DNA from: Chloroflexota bacterium | GTDB taxonomy: Bacteria; Chloroflexota; UBA6077 | DNA length: 7,392 nt | Direction: 5' to 3' | NCBI GenBank assembly: GCA_021788565.1 | Contig: JAJYKO010000251.1 | Coordinates: forward strand, 1-7,392 | Part shown: positions 6,712 through 7,392 of the stretch, piece after piece | Numbering within the stretch: position 1 is the first letter of the stretch | Layout of the letters: the number at the start of each line of letters is the position of its first letter | The notes under the pieces: model-generated | Seen by the model: only the letters and a program-made list of their open reading frames with translations | Databases searched by the model: none | What the model was told of the DNA's origin: nothing | Translations under genes and position numbers: made by a program

Positions 6712-6751
6712 ATAGTACCAAATGTTATCATGCAATTAGTTCAACGTTTAA
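6712..6751 (-). promoter_or_regulatory. Candidate promoter of the modABC operon
   Basis: This is an AT-rich island in a GC-rich region, between the lipoprotein stop and the structured leader. On the - strand TTAAAC (6751-6746) and TAACAT (6727-6722) are 18 bases apart and could be weak -35 and -10 boxes; TTGAAC (6744-6739) with TACTAT (6717-6712) is a poorer alternative at 21 bases. I see no convincing ModE-type palindrome. Confidence 0.35.
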
Positions 6752-6781
6752 GGTAGAGAAAGGCGAAGAGACGGCCCCATC

Positions 6782-6796
6782 GCACACAGAGCGTGC
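6782..6796 (-). other. Hairpin just after the lipoprotein stop codon
   Basis: GCACGC (6796-6791) pairs with GTGTGC (6787-6782) around a TCT loop, with one G-U pair, starting 2 bases after the TGA. No uridine run follows directly, so at best it is a weak terminator or an mRNA 3'-end stabiliser. Confidence 0.3.
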
Positions 6797-6798
6797 AC

Positions 6799-7356
6799 TC
6801 ACTTCTCGACCGTAATCTTCGCCACCCGCTGGATCCACCACTTGCTCCCCTTGCCGTTGACCACCAACTCGACAGGACCTCTATCGGGGCCCAGCGCTCT
6901 TCCGTTGACCGCTATTCCCAGTATGGTACCCTCGTTGTCAACGAGGTCCGGCGTGTACTCTTTGCTGGACGCGCCGTCGGCAGATTCTACCTTGACGGTG
7001 GTGTACTGGCCCACACCCAGCTGCTTCAGGACCTTCGATAAGGGCACGCCCGTCCATTCCTCTTGTGGGCCGGTCGTGTCCTGCTCCTTCATCGCGGCCT
7101 TCATCGTCACCGTCCCGATCTTTTCTACATCGGCGCTGGTGAAAGCGGCGTCCTGCCCCAGCCCTGCTATCGCGATCTTCCAGGTGCTGTTTCCGGCACT
7201 ATCAGCAGGCTTGCCCGCACTATCGACGGGCTTACTGGCACTCTCAGCGGGTTTACTGGTAGGTGCCGCGGAGCTACCTGCGCCACCAGAGCCAGCACAG
7301 GCCGACAGAGCAAGGACAGAAAATGCCAGGACTAAGGCAAGAGGTAGCTTGCGCAC
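6799..7356 (-). CDS. Small lipoprotein with sulfite-oxidase-like (molybdopterin-binding fold) C-terminal half, lacking the Moco cysteine
   Basis: A 185-residue exported protein. The signal peptide ends in lipobox LSAC with lipidated Cys20. Residues 21-57 form a low-complexity tether with three 7-residue repeats (SKPAESA, SKPVDSA, GKPADSA). The remainder resembles the end of the oxidoreductase molybdopterin-binding (sulfite oxidase, SUOX) domain: EEWTGVPLSKVLKQLG at 99-114, then IAVNGRALGPDRGPVELVV at 148-166 and SKWWIQRVAKITV at 171-183. Full SUOX domains exceed 150 residues and bind molybdenum through a cysteine; here Cys20 is the only cysteine after start selection, so the protein cannot be a normal Moco enzyme. 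It may bind a ligand or partner at the cell surface. GTG at 7356 is chosen because GGGAGGA lies 9-10 bases upstream and the signal begins there; a GTG at 7377 would add 7 residues. It precedes modABC on the same strand, separated by 444 bases. Function is unknown. Confidence 0.72.
   Translation of the reverse strand: MRKLPLALVLAFSVLALSACAGSGGAGSSAAPTSKPAESASKPVDSAGKPADSAGNSTWKIAIAGLGQDAAFTSADVEKIGTVTMKAAMKEQDTTGPQEEWTGVPLSKVLKQLGVGQYTTVKVESADGASSKEYTPDLVDNEGTILGIAVNGRALGPDRGPVELVVNGKGSKWWIQRVAKITVEK
7196..7258 (-). repeat. Three 21-base tandem repeats in the lipoprotein linker
   Basis: Units at 7196-7216, 7217-7237 and 7238-7258 share the pattern gcact-nnc-agcgggctt-nct on the + strand with a few differences. 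Each encodes a 7-residue unit of the type (S/G)KP-x-(E/D)SA. The repeat sits in the tether between the lipid anchor and the folded domain, so copy number can vary without breaking the frame. Confidence 0.85.
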
Positions 7357-7392
7357 GATACAGGATCCTCCCTTCACCTAATAGTGCTTCTT

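Noticed and set aside
6721..6750. ModE operator
   Set aside because: The AT-rich stretch has only a poor AACGTT/AACATT inverted repeat and does not resemble a two-sided ModE box.

Overview
The window is a GC-rich bacterial segment built around molybdenum use. At its left edge is the end of an IS110-family insertion sequence, on the + strand. All other genes lie on the - strand, so they are read from right to left. In transcription order they are: a small lipoprotein with a sulfite-oxidase-like C-terminal half (6799-7356); a long untranslated leader (about 6355-6720); the molybdate ABC transporter genes modA (5482-6354), modB (4640-5485) and modC (3520-4650), which overlap each other; a single-chain molybdopterin aldehyde oxidoreductase of the xanthine oxidase family (734-3388); and a TusE/DsrC-family sulfur carrier (365-727).

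The genes fit one theme. ModABC imports molybdate. The oxidoreductase uses the molybdenum cofactor plus two [2Fe-2S] clusters and has no FAD domain, like the Desulfovibrio gigas MOP type. The DsrC-like protein starts 6 bases after the oxidoreductase stop codon and is probably co-translated with it. Xanthine oxidase family enzymes need a terminal sulfido ligand on molybdenum, so a sulfur carrier next door may serve cofactor sulfuration; this is inference. The leader upstream of modA has an AT-rich promoter-like stretch, a structured segment that resembles a Moco riboswitch, and two mutually exclusive helices, one of which would cover the modA ribosome binding site.

Organism: overall composition is roughly 60% GC by eye. 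The binding protein ModA and the upstream small protein are both lipoproteins with low-complexity Ala/Ser/Pro/Thr linkers, which favours a monoderm or Chloroflexota-like cell envelope. The FAD-less oxidoreductase and the DsrC-family protein suggest an anaerobic or sulfur-rich lifestyle. None of this fixes a taxon. No tRNA, rRNA or CRISPR array was seen.
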